Assembly: GCA_007119835.1 (NCBI GenBank)
Contig: SKOX01000220.1
Coordinates: 1-8,420, forward strand
Direction: 5' to 3'
Source: Paracoccaceae bacterium
GTDB taxonomy: Bacteria > Pseudomonadota > Alphaproteobacteria > Rhodobacterales > Rhodobacteraceae
Length of the DNA stretch: 8,420 nucleotides
The notes below the pieces were generated by a model, which saw only the letters and a program-made list of their open reading frames with translations, made no database searches and was not told the origin of the DNA. Of this stretch, positions 1 through 6,432 are shown in pieces (the first letter of the stretch is position 1; each line of letters opens with the position of its first letter). The translations under genes were made by a program, and so were the position numbers.

Positions 1-791
1 GCGAGCGTCGCGGCATCGACCACCACCACCGTGCCGTCGATCGCCCCCGCCGCGACCGCGAACCCGTCGGCTGCGACGGCGAGCGCCACGAGCGGCGCCT
101 CGCTGAGTGCGACGGTGCCGGCCGGGACGCCGCGCGGGTCGAAGGCCCGGAGCGTGCCGTCCGCGGCAACAACCCAGATCGAGCCGTCCGGCGTCACGGC
201 CAGCGCGTTGAGCGGCACGCCCGCCGAAATGACCCCCTCTGCCCGGCCATCCGGCGTCCAGAGCCTCAGCTGCCCGTCGTACCCCGCCGTCACGAGACCG
301 CCGTCCGGCCGGAAGGCCACGCCGTTCACGTTGTCGTCGTGGCCATCGAGGACCAGTGTCGGAGCGCCGCCGACCCCCGTGATCTGCGCCGTGCCGTCCC
401 AGGCGCTCGATGCGATGCGGTCACCGTCCGCCGTCACCGCCAGCGCCGTCACCGGGCCGGCATGGACCTCGAAGACCACCTCCGGGTCGGTCTCTCCGCT
501 CCGCCAGACGGCGATGCGGCCTTCCTGGCCGCCGGTCACGAGGCCGCCGTCGGGCAGGAAGGCGACCGCCGTGACGCTGCCCTCGTGGAGCCGCATCACC
601 TGCTCCGCAGCGCCCGTCGCCGGATCCCAGAGGATTGCGCGGGTGTCGAACGAGCCGGTGAGCACCTGTCCCGACGGGTCGACCGCCAGAGCGCGGATCG
701 CGCCGCCGTGCCCCCTGAGTTCAGCCGCGGCACCCGCCGCGGCCAGCGTCGAGCCTAGCACCACGCCGACCGCAAACCCGCGCAAGCCCAT
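1..791 (-). CDS. Exported WD40-repeat (beta-propeller) protein, C-terminal end cut by window edge
   Basis: Reading the minus strand from the ATG at 789-791 gives 263 uninterrupted codons that run off the left edge, so the C-terminus is missing. Residues 1-23 form a signal peptide (MGLRGFAVGVVLG then a small-residue stretch ending AAA before ELRGH), so the protein is probably exported to the periplasm. About six WD40-like blades follow, near residues 24-57, 66-97, 108-137, 148-178, 188-217 and 229-258. Each has a GH or H near its start, an 'ALAV..DG' strand, and in the first four a 'G.DG...W'-type end (GSFDTRAILWD, GGQEGRIAVW, AGYDGQLRLW). No strong Shine-Dalgarno is seen (GGGATGG lies a little upstream). 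Known context: some alphaproteobacterial periplasmic WD40 proteins continue into a c-type cytochrome domain. Whether this one does lies outside the window. Such propellers are scaffolds, so no enzyme activity is claimed. The fold is well supported; the function is unknown. Confidence 0.85.
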   Translation of the reverse strand, partial: MGLRGFAVGVVLGSTLAAAGAAAELRGHGGAIRALAVDPSGQVLTGSFDTRAILWDPATGAAEQVMRLHEGSVTAVAFLPDGGLVTGGQEGRIAVWRSGETDPEVVFEVHAGPVTALAVTADGDRIASSAWDGTAQITGVGGAPTLVLDGHDDNVNGVAFRPDGGLVTAGYDGQLRLWTPDGRAEGVISAGVPLNALAVTPDGSIWVVAADGTLRAFDPRGVPAGTVALSEAPLVALAVAADGFAVAAGAIDGTVVVVDAATL

Positions 792-949
792 GCCACACCA
801 TCCCGCCCGCAGCGCCCGCCCGGCGCCTGACGACACCATCGCAGAGCGTCGGGCTGGAGGCAATCTCTGCCCCCGGCGACGTTCGGGCGCGTCTTCAAAG
901 GGATTGCAAAAGCGCCTCATGCATCCAAGTTCTGGGTCGGGAGGCCGCA
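792..949. promoter_or_regulatory. Divergent intergenic region between WD40 gene and VWA/J-domain pair
   Basis: These 158 bases separate two divergent start codons and must hold promoters for both directions if each gene is first in its transcript. I find no convincing -35/-10 pair. The best minus-strand candidate is TTGCCT followed 17 bases later by GATGGT, which is weak. The plus strand has TTGCAA at 904-909 without a good -10 partner. The only clear signal is a GGGAGG Shine-Dalgarno at 939-944, five bases before the ATG at 950. Confidence 0.4.
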
Positions 950-1684
950 ATGGCAGAGCGTAGCGATCTCGAACCCAGGAACCGGATCGGACCCGAGAGG
1001 GCCCGCTCGACGCGGCGCGACATCGAAGCCTTCGTGTCGATGGCCAAGGCCGTGGCGCCGAGGAAGGAAGCCGGCGGCGGCGAACCGCGAGGGCGGCTCG
1101 TCTTCGCGCTCGACGCCACGATGAGCCGGCAGCCGAGCTGGGACGCCGCCTGCGATCTGCAGGCAGAGCTCTTCCGCGCGGCAGACACAGCGGGCGGGCT
1201 CGCGGTCCAGCTCGCCTACTATCGCGGACAGGGCGAGGCGCGGGCATCGAAGTGGATCGAGGAAGCCGAGGCGCTCAGGCGGATGATGGTTCGGATCGAG
1301 TGCCATGGCGGTCTGACGCAGATCGGAAAGATCCTCGACCACGTCGCGGCCGAGGCGGCAAAGTCGCCCGTCGCGGCGATGGCCTTCGTCGGCGACGCGA
1401 TGGAGGAGGACATCGACCGGCTCTGCGACAAGGCGGGAAAGCTCGCGATGAAGGGGACGCGTGCCTTCATGTTCCTCGAAGGGCGCGATCCGGCGGCGGA
1501 GCGGGCGTTTCGCGAGATCGCCCGCCTGACCCGGGGCGTCCTGCTGCCGTTCGATCGGTCGGCGGCGGACGAGCTTCGGGCACTTCTCGGGGCGGTCGCG
1601 ACCTATGCCGCCGGCGGACGGGCGGCGCTGGAGGCCTCGGGCACGGCCTCGGCGCGCATGCTTCTCGCAGATCTCGGAAAATGA
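950..1684 (+). CDS. VWA-like domain protein of unknown function
   Basis: The protein has 244 residues and no signal peptide or membrane segment, so it is probably cytoplasmic. After a charged 45-residue N-terminus, residues 49-59 read RLVFALDATMS. This is a hydrophobic beta-strand followed by D-x-T-x-S (D55, T57, S59), a variant of the DxSxS metal-ion-dependent adhesion site of von Willebrand factor A domains. Further candidate site residues are T123 in GGLTQIG and D149 in the strand-like AMAFVGDAMEED. The alternating strands and helices to about residue 222 fit one VWA/Rossmann-like domain. The start at 950 is chosen because GGGAGG (939-944) sits five bases upstream. The stop overlaps the next start as ATGA (1681-1684), so this gene and the J-domain gene are probably one translational unit. 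VWA domains usually mediate protein binding. The partner is not known, and a link to the membrane J-domain protein is inference. Confidence 0.8.
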   Translation: MAERSDLEPRNRIGPERARSTRRDIEAFVSMAKAVAPRKEAGGGEPRGRLVFALDATMSRQPSWDAACDLQAELFRAADTAGGLAVQLAYYRGQGEARASKWIEEAEALRRMMVRIECHGGLTQIGKILDHVAAEAAKSPVAAMAFVGDAMEEDIDRLCDKAGKLAMKGTRAFMFLEGRDPAAERAFREIARLTRGVLLPFDRSAADELRALLGAVATYAAGGRAALEASGTASARMLLADLGK

Positions 1685-2349
1685 ACGTAGTCCTCGCCGC
1701 GCTCTTCGTGGCGCTTCTCATCGCCGTGATCGGCCTTTCCTCGCAGCGCATGATGCCGCAGGGAACGCTTGTGGCGGTGAGGATCGGGCTCGGGATCGTC
1801 GCGGCGGCGGGCGCGGTCTGGGCGTTGCTGGCGCGGCAGGCACCGATCGCCCTGGGGCTTGCCGGCATCGCGATGGCGCTCCTCAGGCCGCTGGTCGGAG
1901 GGCTGAGGGCGCGGCCGACGCCGGGGCGGCAGTCGGAGGCGCGGACCGAGGCCCTGGCGATGACGCTCGACCACGACACCGGGGAGATGGATGGGGAGGT
2001 GCTGGCAGGGACCTTCGCCGGCCGGCGTCTGTCGGACCTCGACGCGGACGAGCTCCGGGCCTTCTTCGACGAGGCCGAGGCGGAGGGGGACGAGGAGACG
2101 CTCGCGCTGCTGGCGGCCTATCTCGAGCGGCGCGGGGTCGAGACCGATGGCGCGGAGCCGCCGCCCGATCCCGGGACGATGAGCGAAGAGGATGCCTACC
2201 GGATGCTGGGGCTCGAGCCCGGAGCGAGCCTCGAGGACGTGCGGGCGGCGTATCGCCGGCTGATGCGGAAGGTTCACCCCGATCTCGGCGGCTCGCCTGC
2301 GCTGGCGGCGCTGCTCAACGCCGCAAAGAAGCGCCTCGATCCGGGTTGA
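1681..2349 (+). CDS. Membrane-anchored J-domain (DnaJ-like) protein
   Basis: The protein has 222 residues. The N-terminus holds about three hydrophobic segments (roughly 2-20, 29-51, 55-72). A variable linker and an acidic helical region (about 104-151, DLDADELRAFF...LLAAYLERRG) follow. A C-terminal J-domain occupies about residues 169-220: DAYRMLGLEPGAS, helix II VRAAYRRLMRKV, the HPD motif at 199-201, then a helix III with AAKKRLD. J-domains stimulate the ATPase of Hsp70 (DnaK) through HPD. The zinc-finger and substrate domains of true DnaJ are absent. The membrane anchor plus C-terminal J-domain resembles the Pam18/TIM14 or DjlA style of localised co-chaperone. The frame is open further upstream, but the start at 1681 is chosen because it gives the hydrophobic N-terminus and overlaps the VWA stop as ATGA. 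Its own Shine-Dalgarno is poor (GGA only two bases away), which favours translational coupling. The substrate is unknown. Confidence 0.88.
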   Translation: MNVVLAALFVALLIAVIGLSSQRMMPQGTLVAVRIGLGIVAAAGAVWALLARQAPIALGLAGIAMALLRPLVGGLRARPTPGRQSEARTEALAMTLDHDTGEMDGEVLAGTFAGRRLSDLDADELRAFFDEAEAEGDEETLALLAAYLERRGVETDGAEPPPDPGTMSEEDAYRMLGLEPGASLEDVRAAYRRLMRKVHPDLGGSPALAALLNAAKKRLDPG

Positions 2350-2379
2350 CGCCCGGACGGGTCCTGCGCCCCCCGCAGG
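2340..2379. terminator. Small hairpins in convergent gap, possible bidirectional terminator
   Basis: The 60-base gap between the convergent J-domain and ATPase genes carries two short stem-loops. One spans the J-domain stop codon: TCCGGG (2340-2345), loop TTGACG, CCCGGA (2352-2357). The other is CCTGCG (2363-2368), loop CCCCC, CGCAGG (2374-2379). A third, GGCCC-GAC-GGGCC (2398-2410), touches the stop codon of the ATPase gene on the other strand. None is followed by a T-run on either strand, so none is a canonical intrinsic terminator. The call rests on position and symmetry only. Confidence 0.3.
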
Positions 2380-2409
2380 CGCGACTGGCGGCTTGCCGGC
2401 CCGACGGGC

Positions 2410-3417
2410 CTAGTGCGCCGGCGTGCCTATGGCGTCGGGGTGGGTATGCTCGACGCGGAGACAGCGGGCGGTACGGCCGCCGTCGAGCGCGACGAGGGGC
2501 GGCGGATCGTCCCGGCGGCAGCTGTCGGCGGCGAGGAAGCAGCGCGGCGCGAAGGCGCAGCCGGCTGGCAGGTTGGCGAGGTCGGGTGGTGCCCCCGGGA
2601 TGGTGTCGAGCCGCGCGCCCTTGACCATCGCGCCGTGCGCGCGGCTCTTCAAGAGGCCGATGGTGTAGGGGTGGCGGGGCGCGCGCATGAGGTCGCGAGC
2701 GCTCGCCTCCTCGACAATGCGGCCGGCATACATCACCGCGATGCGGTCGGCGACCTCGACGGCGGCGCCGATATCGTGGGTCACGAAGATGATGGAAAGG
2801 CCAAGGTCGCGCTGCAGCTCGCGCAGGAGCAGGAGCACCTGGATCTGCACCGTGGCGTCGAGCGCGGTCGTGGGCTCGTCGGCGAGGAGCAGCTTCGGCC
2901 GGCACGCGAGCGCGAGCGCGATCATCGCGCGCTGGCGCATGCCGCCCGACATCTCGTGCGGGTAGCTGTCGAGCCGGCGCTCCGGCGACGGGATGCGGAC
3001 GCGCTCGAAGAGTTGCAGCGCACGTGCGCGGGCCTCGGCGCGGCTGACGGGCTCGTGGCGGCGGATCGACTCCGTGATCTGGGCGCCGAGCGTGTAGACC
3101 GGGTCGAGGGCAAGCAGCGGCTCCTGGAAGATCATCGCCACCTCGGCGCCGCGGAAGCGGGCGAGCCGGCGGGCCCCGAGCTTCATGACGTCGTGGCCGC
3201 CGACGTGGATCGAACCCTCGATCCTCGAGCGCTTTTCGGGGTTGAGGCGCATGATCGCGCGCATGGTCACGGACTTGCCCGAGCCCGACTCGCCGATGAG
3301 CGCGACGGCCTCGCCCTCGCGGATGTCGAGGGAGACACCGCCGACGGCGCGCACGGGCTTCGCGCCGCCGGTAAAGGTGACGCCGAGGTCGCGGATCCGG
3401 ACGTAAGGGTCTGTCAT
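2410..3417 (-). CDS. Peptide/nickel-type ABC importer ATPase, DppD/OppD-like
   Basis: The 335-residue protein is a nucleotide-binding subunit that powers the importer at the inner face of the membrane. Walker A is GESGSGKS (42-49), the Q-loop glutamine is Q98 in FQEP, and the ABC signature is MSGGM (156-160). Walker B is LLLADE (D180, E181), followed by TTALD, and the H-loop is H214 in FVTHD. The C-terminal oligopeptide-transporter extension has HPYT (249-252), PGAPPDL, and cysteines C287, C293, C300 and C319. This is the pattern that ligates a [4Fe-4S] cluster in structurally studied Dpp/Opp ATPases. The stretch after the Q-loop, LLALDP, departs from the usual MTSLNP-like sequence. The start at 3417 overlaps the upstream ATPase stop as ATGA (3414-3417), with GGAG 11 bases upstream. 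The same frame stays open far upstream inside the neighbouring gene, but that part is not coding. This is the last gene of the operon. The substrate cannot be read from an ATPase. Confidence 0.95.
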   Translation of the reverse strand: MTDPYVRIRDLGVTFTGGAKPVRAVGGVSLDIREGEAVALIGESGSGKSVTMRAIMRLNPEKRSRIEGSIHVGGHDVMKLGARRLARFRGAEVAMIFQEPLLALDPVYTLGAQITESIRRHEPVSRAEARARALQLFERVRIPSPERRLDSYPHEMSGGMRQRAMIALALACRPKLLLADEPTTALDATVQIQVLLLLRELQRDLGLSIIFVTHDIGAAVEVADRIAVMYAGRIVEEASARDLMRAPRHPYTIGLLKSRAHGAMVKGARLDTIPGAPPDLANLPAGCAFAPRCFLAADSCRRDDPPPLVALDGGRTARCLRVEHTHPDAIGTPAH

Positions 3418-4490
3418 GCGGTGATCTTCTCCGGGTCGGGCACGGCGGCGGCGTCGTCGTGGTAGCCCGACGCGGGGACGCGGGCGTGGCAGGCGACCGC
3501 ATGGTCGCGCTCGACGTCGGCGAGCGGCGGCTCCCTGGTGGCGCAGAAGGGGCGTATGCTCGGGCAGCGGGTGTGGAAGCGGCAGCCGGTGGGCGGGTCG
3601 ATCGGGTTCGGCGGGTCGCCGGCGAGCGGCGGCTCCTCGGTGCGGTGGTCGGGGTCCATCGAGGGCATCGAGGAGAGCAGCGCCGCGGTGTAGGGGTGCT
3701 GGGGGTGGGTGTAGACGCGCTCGGCCTCGCCGAGCTCGACCACCTTGCCGAGATACATGACGAGGACGCGGTCGGAGACGAAGCGCACGACGTTGAGGTC
3801 GTGGGAGATGAACACGTAGGTGAGGCCGAACTCCGCCTTGAGGTCGGTGAGCAGGTTGAGCACCTGGGCCTCGACCGACTTGTCGAGGGCGGAGACCGCC
3901 TCGTCGAGGATGATGACGCGGGGCCGCAGCGCCAGCGCCCGGGCGATGTTGACGCGCTGACGCTGGCCGCCGGAGAGCTCGTGCGGGTAGCGGCCGGCGA
4001 AGCGCGCGGGGTCGAGGCCGACCCGCGCGAGAAGGTCGTGGGTCCGGGCCAGCGCCTCCCGCTTCGGGGTGCCGTGGACCTGGGCGCCGAAGGCGATCGA
4101 GTCCTCGATGGTCAGGCGCGGGTTGAGCGACGAGTAGCTGTCCTGGAACACCATCTGCACCTGGCGGCGGTACTCCTTCAGCGGCAGCTCGCGCGAGCCG
4201 ACCTTGCACCCGTCGAAGATCAGCTCGCCCTCGTCGGGCTCGATCAGCTCCATGAGCAGGCGAGCGGTGGTGGACTTGCCGCAGCCCGACTCGCCGACGA
4301 CGCCCAGGGTCTCGCCGCGCATCACCTCGAGGTCGACGTCGTCGACGGCATGAACCCGCTTGACGGCGCGGTTGAGGATGCCGCCGCGGATGGGGAAGTA
4401 CTTCTTCAGGCCCCGCACGGTCAGGAGCGCCTCGCCGGCCCCGTTCAACGGGCGGGCTGAGTCGGCGCGCGACGTGTCGGGCGGGCTCAT
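3414..4490 (-). CDS. Peptide/nickel-type ABC importer ATPase, DppF/OppF-like
   Basis: This is a 358-residue partner ATPase, expected to form a heterodimer with the D-type subunit encoded next. The F-type assignment rests on [12 protein letters not shown] at the N-terminus and GESGCGKST as Walker A (66-74). The Q-loop is Q116 in [11 protein letters not shown], the signature is LSGGQ (172-176), and Walker B is VIILDE (D196, E197) with SALD (200-203). The H-loop is H230 in FISHD. Both catalytic halves look intact. The C-terminal extension carries HPYT (265-268) and GCRFHTRC...C...C (C303, C309, C316, C334), the likely [4Fe-4S] ligands. The chosen start, ATG at 4488-4490, has GGAGG seven bases upstream (4498-4502) and overlaps the permease stop by ATGA. 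A longer in-frame start at 4634 would run 48 residues into the permease gene and is rejected. F before D is less usual than D before F in Dpp/Opp operons. Confidence 0.95.
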   Translation of the reverse strand: MSPPDTSRADSARPLNGAGEALLTVRGLKKYFPIRGGILNRAVKRVHAVDDVDLEVMRGETLGVVGESGCGKSTTARLLMELIEPDEGELIFDGCKVGSRELPLKEYRRQVQMVFQDSYSSLNPRLTIEDSIAFGAQVHGTPKREALARTHDLLARVGLDPARFAGRYPHELSGGQRQRVNIARALALRPRVIILDEAVSALDKSVEAQVLNLLTDLKAEFGLTYVFISHDLNVVRFVSDRVLVMYLGKVVELGEAERVYTHPQHPYTAALLSSMPSMDPDHRTEEPPLAGDPPNPIDPPTGCRFHTRCPSIRPFCATREPPLADVERDHAVACHARVPASGYHDDAAAVPDPEKITA

Positions 4491-5386
4491 GCGCGCACCT
4501 CCATGGCCGAACGCAGGCCGTCCGACAGCAGGTTGAAGGAGATCGATACGGCGAAGATCATCATGCCGGGCAGCGCGGCCACCCACGGCTGGACGTAGAT
4601 CGCGGTCCTCAGCGTGTTGAGCATCAGGCCCCACTCCGGGTTGGGCGGCCGCACGCCCAGGCCGAGGAACGAGAGGCCGGAGGCGAGGATCATCGACACG
4701 GCGATCAGCGAGGTCGCGTAGACGAAGATCGGCCCGAGCACGTTGCCGAGGACGTGGACGCGGACGATGGTCAGCGCGGACGCGCCGGAGGCGCGGGCGG
4801 CCTCGATGAAGTCGGACGAGCGCAGGCGGGTGGTGACGCTTTCGGCCACGCGGGCGATCGGCGGGATGAAGACGACGGTAAGCGACAGGAGCGCGTTGCC
4901 GAGCCCCGCGCCGAGGGCGCCGGAGAGGGCGACGGCGAGCAGCACCGAGGGGAAGGCGTAGAAGACGTCGACGGTGCGCATGATCAGCGTGTTGACGATG
5001 CCGCCGGCGTATCCGGCCGTGATGCCGATCGCAGAGCCGATGAAGAAGGCGAAGATCACCGGGGTGACCCCCATCAGCAGCGACAGGCGGCCGCCCCAGA
5101 TCAGGCGGGAGAGCATGTCGCGGCCGAGCTCGTCGGTGCCGAGGATGTGGCCTTCGGTGCCGATCGGGCGCAGACGCATCAGCATGGTGCCGTGCAGCGG
5201 GTCCTGGGGCGCGATCCAGGGGGCGAACACTGCCAGCGACAGGATGAACAGCAGGACGCCGCCTGCGGTCATCGCGACCTTGTCGCGGCGCAGCCGGCGC
5301 CAGACCGAGCGCCAGTAGCCCTCGGAGCGGACCGGCGCGGCGACGGGGTCGAGCGGTGCCGTGGCGGTCTGGGTGGCGTCGACCAT
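4487..5386 (-). CDS. ABC importer permease, DppC/OppC-like
   Basis: The 299-residue inner-membrane subunit pairs with the B-type permease to form the translocation path. The N-terminal OppC_N region (about 22-74) includes WRRLRRDKVAMTAG and the first membrane segment (38-60). It is followed by the C-type hallmark ILGTDELGRDMLSRLIWGGR (81-100). The BPD_transp_1 core spans about 100-290, with roughly five more hydrophobic segments. The cytoplasmic coupling loop is EAARASGASALTIV (195-208), the EAA---G motif that docks onto an ATPase, and SFLGLGVRPPNPEWG (239-253) is also typical. The start at 5386 follows a near-perfect AGGAGG (5394-5399), whose bases overlap the end and stop codon of the B gene. 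The stop overlaps the F ATPase start by four bases. Length and motif set are normal for the family. Confidence 0.96.
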   Translation of the reverse strand: MVDATQTATAPLDPVAAPVRSEGYWRSVWRRLRRDKVAMTAGGVLLFILSLAVFAPWIAPQDPLHGTMLMRLRPIGTEGHILGTDELGRDMLSRLIWGGRLSLLMGVTPVIFAFFIGSAIGITAGYAGGIVNTLIMRTVDVFYAFPSVLLAVALSGALGAGLGNALLSLTVVFIPPIARVAESVTTRLRSSDFIEAARASGASALTIVRVHVLGNVLGPIFVYATSLIAVSMILASGLSFLGLGVRPPNPEWGLMLNTLRTAIYVQPWVAALPGMMIFAVSISFNLLSDGLRSAMEVRA

Positions 5387-5402
5387 GGCCTTACCTCCTG
5401 AT
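5387..5402 (-). promoter_or_regulatory. Ribosome binding site of permease C built into the permease B stop
   Basis: On the minus strand the last codons of permease B read AGG AGG TAA, so its two final arginine codons are themselves the AGGAGG Shine-Dalgarno (5394-5399) for permease C. The spacer to the ATG at 5386 is seven bases. A ribosome ending on B will therefore sit on the initiation site of C, a layout that supports roughly equal amounts of the two pore subunits. Confidence 0.8.
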
Positions 5403-6341
5403 CCGGGGGTCGAGCGCGGTCTGCAGCACGTCGACGACGAGGTTGAGGATCACGAAGAAGAGCGCGAGGACGAGGATCGTGCCCTGCAGGAGCGGCAGGT
5501 CGCGCTGGAAGATCGCGGAGTTGAGCAGGAGCCCGGTTCCCGGCCAGGAGAACACCGTCTCGATCAGGATCGAGCCGCCGAGCAGGTAGCCGAGCTGCAC
5601 GCCCATCACCGCGAGGGCGGTGGGGGCGGTGTTCTTGACGACGTGGAGGAACACGCCGAATTCGGAGAGGCCGCGCGCGCGCAGGCCGATGACGAATTCC
5701 TGGGCGAGGATGTCGGCGACGAGCGCGCGCACCGTGCGGGCGATGATGCCCATCGGGATCACCGACATCGTCAGCGCGGGCAGGATCATGTAGCTTAGAT
5801 GCTCGGCGTCGAAGCGCCACTGGGCCGAGCCGCCGGGGCCCGCCCCCGTGGCGGGCAGCCACCCGAGCTGGGCCGAGAAGATGATGACGAGCACCATGCC
5901 GAGCCAGTAATGCGGCACCGAGACGCCGAAGACGGCCGCCGCCGACGCCGCCTTGTCGGCCGGCGAGTTGGCGAAGTAGCCGGCGACGAAGCCGAAGAGG
6001 CAGCCGAGCACGAAGCCGATGAGCGTGGCGACCGCGGCCAGGGTCAGCGTGTTGCCGACCGCGCGGAACACCTCGGTCGTCACCGGCCTGCCGCTGGCGA
6101 TCGAGGTGCCGAGGTCGCCCTGCAGCGCCCGGCCGAGCCACAGGAAGAACTGTTCGACGTAAGAGCGGTCGAAGCCGTAGAGGGCGCGCAGCCGCTCCTC
6201 GAGCTCGACCGAGGCGTCCGCGGGCAGGATCGAGATCAGCGGGTCGCCCGGCGCGAGATGCACCAGCGCAAAGCAGACGACTGCCACGCCGAGCAACACG
6301 GGCGCAGTGTAGATGATGCGGCGCAGCGCGTAGCTCAGCAT
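5391..6341 (-). CDS. ABC importer permease, DppB/OppB-like
   Basis: The 316-residue inner-membrane subunit starts MLSYALRRIIYTAPVLLGV, the typical N-terminus and first membrane segment (9-30) of B-type permeases. It is followed by LAPGDP (29-34), LGFD-like YGFDRSYVEQFFLWLGR (55-71) and GDLGTSI (75-81). The BPD_transp_1 core runs from about 95 to 310 with five further hydrophobic segments (near 98-122, 132-160, 183-205, 240-262, 285-308). The coupling loop reads EFVIGLRARGLSEFGVF (215-231). The usual alanine-rich EAA start is degenerate here, but the RA.GLS core and its glycine are kept. ETVFSWPGTG (261-270) and the DPRIRR end are family hallmarks. The start at 6341 is supported by GGAG (6348-6351) six bases upstream. 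The gene is separated from the binding-protein gene by 91 bases that hold two stem-loops. Confidence 0.96.
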   Translation of the reverse strand: MLSYALRRIIYTAPVLLGVAVVCFALVHLAPGDPLISILPADASVELEERLRALYGFDRSYVEQFFLWLGRALQGDLGTSIASGRPVTTEVFRAVGNTLTLAAVATLIGFVLGCLFGFVAGYFANSPADKAASAAAVFGVSVPHYWLGMVLVIIFSAQLGWLPATGAGPGGSAQWRFDAEHLSYMILPALTMSVIPMGIIARTVRALVADILAQEFVIGLRARGLSEFGVFLHVVKNTAPTALAVMGVQLGYLLGGSILIETVFSWPGTGLLLNSAIFQRDLPLLQGTILVLALFFVILNLVVDVLQTALDPRIRR

Positions 6342-6374
6342 CGCAGGCTCCGGTACGGGCAGGAACAGGCCGCC

Positions 6375-6390
6375 CCGGCGCAGCCGCCGG
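6375..6390 (-). promoter_or_regulatory. Second intercistronic stem-loop between binding protein and permease B
   Basis: A perfect 6-base stem, CCGGCG (6375-6380 on plus) with CGCCGG (6385-6390), and a 4-base loop. It lies downstream of the larger stem-loop in the transcript and about 24 bases ahead of the permease B Shine-Dalgarno. It has no U-run. It may simply reflect GC-rich sequence, but its position next to a stronger hairpin suggests a tandem structure. Confidence 0.45.
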
Positions 6391-6400
6391 AGCGTGGCGA

Positions 6401-6426
6401 CGGCCCCGGCGGGCAGGCCGGGGCCG
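6401..6426 (-). promoter_or_regulatory. Intercistronic stem-loop after binding-protein gene (mRNA stabiliser or attenuator)
   Basis: A perfect 10-base GC stem, CGGCCCCGGC (6401-6410) with GCCGGGGCCG (6417-6426), and a 6-base loop. It begins six bases after the stop codon of the binding-protein gene. No U-run follows in the direction of transcription, so it is not a canonical terminator. Known parallel: hairpins after binding-protein genes (as after malE) protect the upstream mRNA from 3' decay or stop part of transcription, giving more binding protein than permease. That role here is inferred from position and stability. Confidence 0.7.
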
Positions 6427-6432
6427 GGAGGA

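Noticed and set aside
31..963. Long plus-strand open frame (310 codons) opposite the WD40 gene, and a second one at 339-758
   Set aside because: The translation is a low-complexity S/P/A/T-rich string, while the minus strand gives a clean signal peptide and repeated WD40 blades. It is an antisense shadow typical of GC-rich DNA.
1252..1680. N-terminal extension of the J-domain protein by 143 codons
   Set aside because: This part lies in a second frame over the VWA gene and is R/G/D-rich without family features. The ATG at 1681 gives a hydrophobic N-terminus and an ATGA overlap.
2410..4209. 599-codon minus-strand frame suggesting a fused double ATPase
   Set aside because: Only the last 335 codons read as an ATPase. 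The upstream part is R/P/A-rich noise in a different frame from the intact F-type gene, so there is no fusion.
3459..4460. 333-codon plus-strand frame over the ATPase genes, and similar frames at 2413-3465, 4754-5401 and 5799-6464
   Set aside because: All are antisense shadows with compositional bias and no recognisable motifs; the minus-strand genes explain the region fully.
4491..4634. 48-residue longer start for the F-type ATPase
   Set aside because: It would overlap the conserved C-terminal end of permease C and lacks family similarity. The start at 4490 has GGAGG seven bases upstream.
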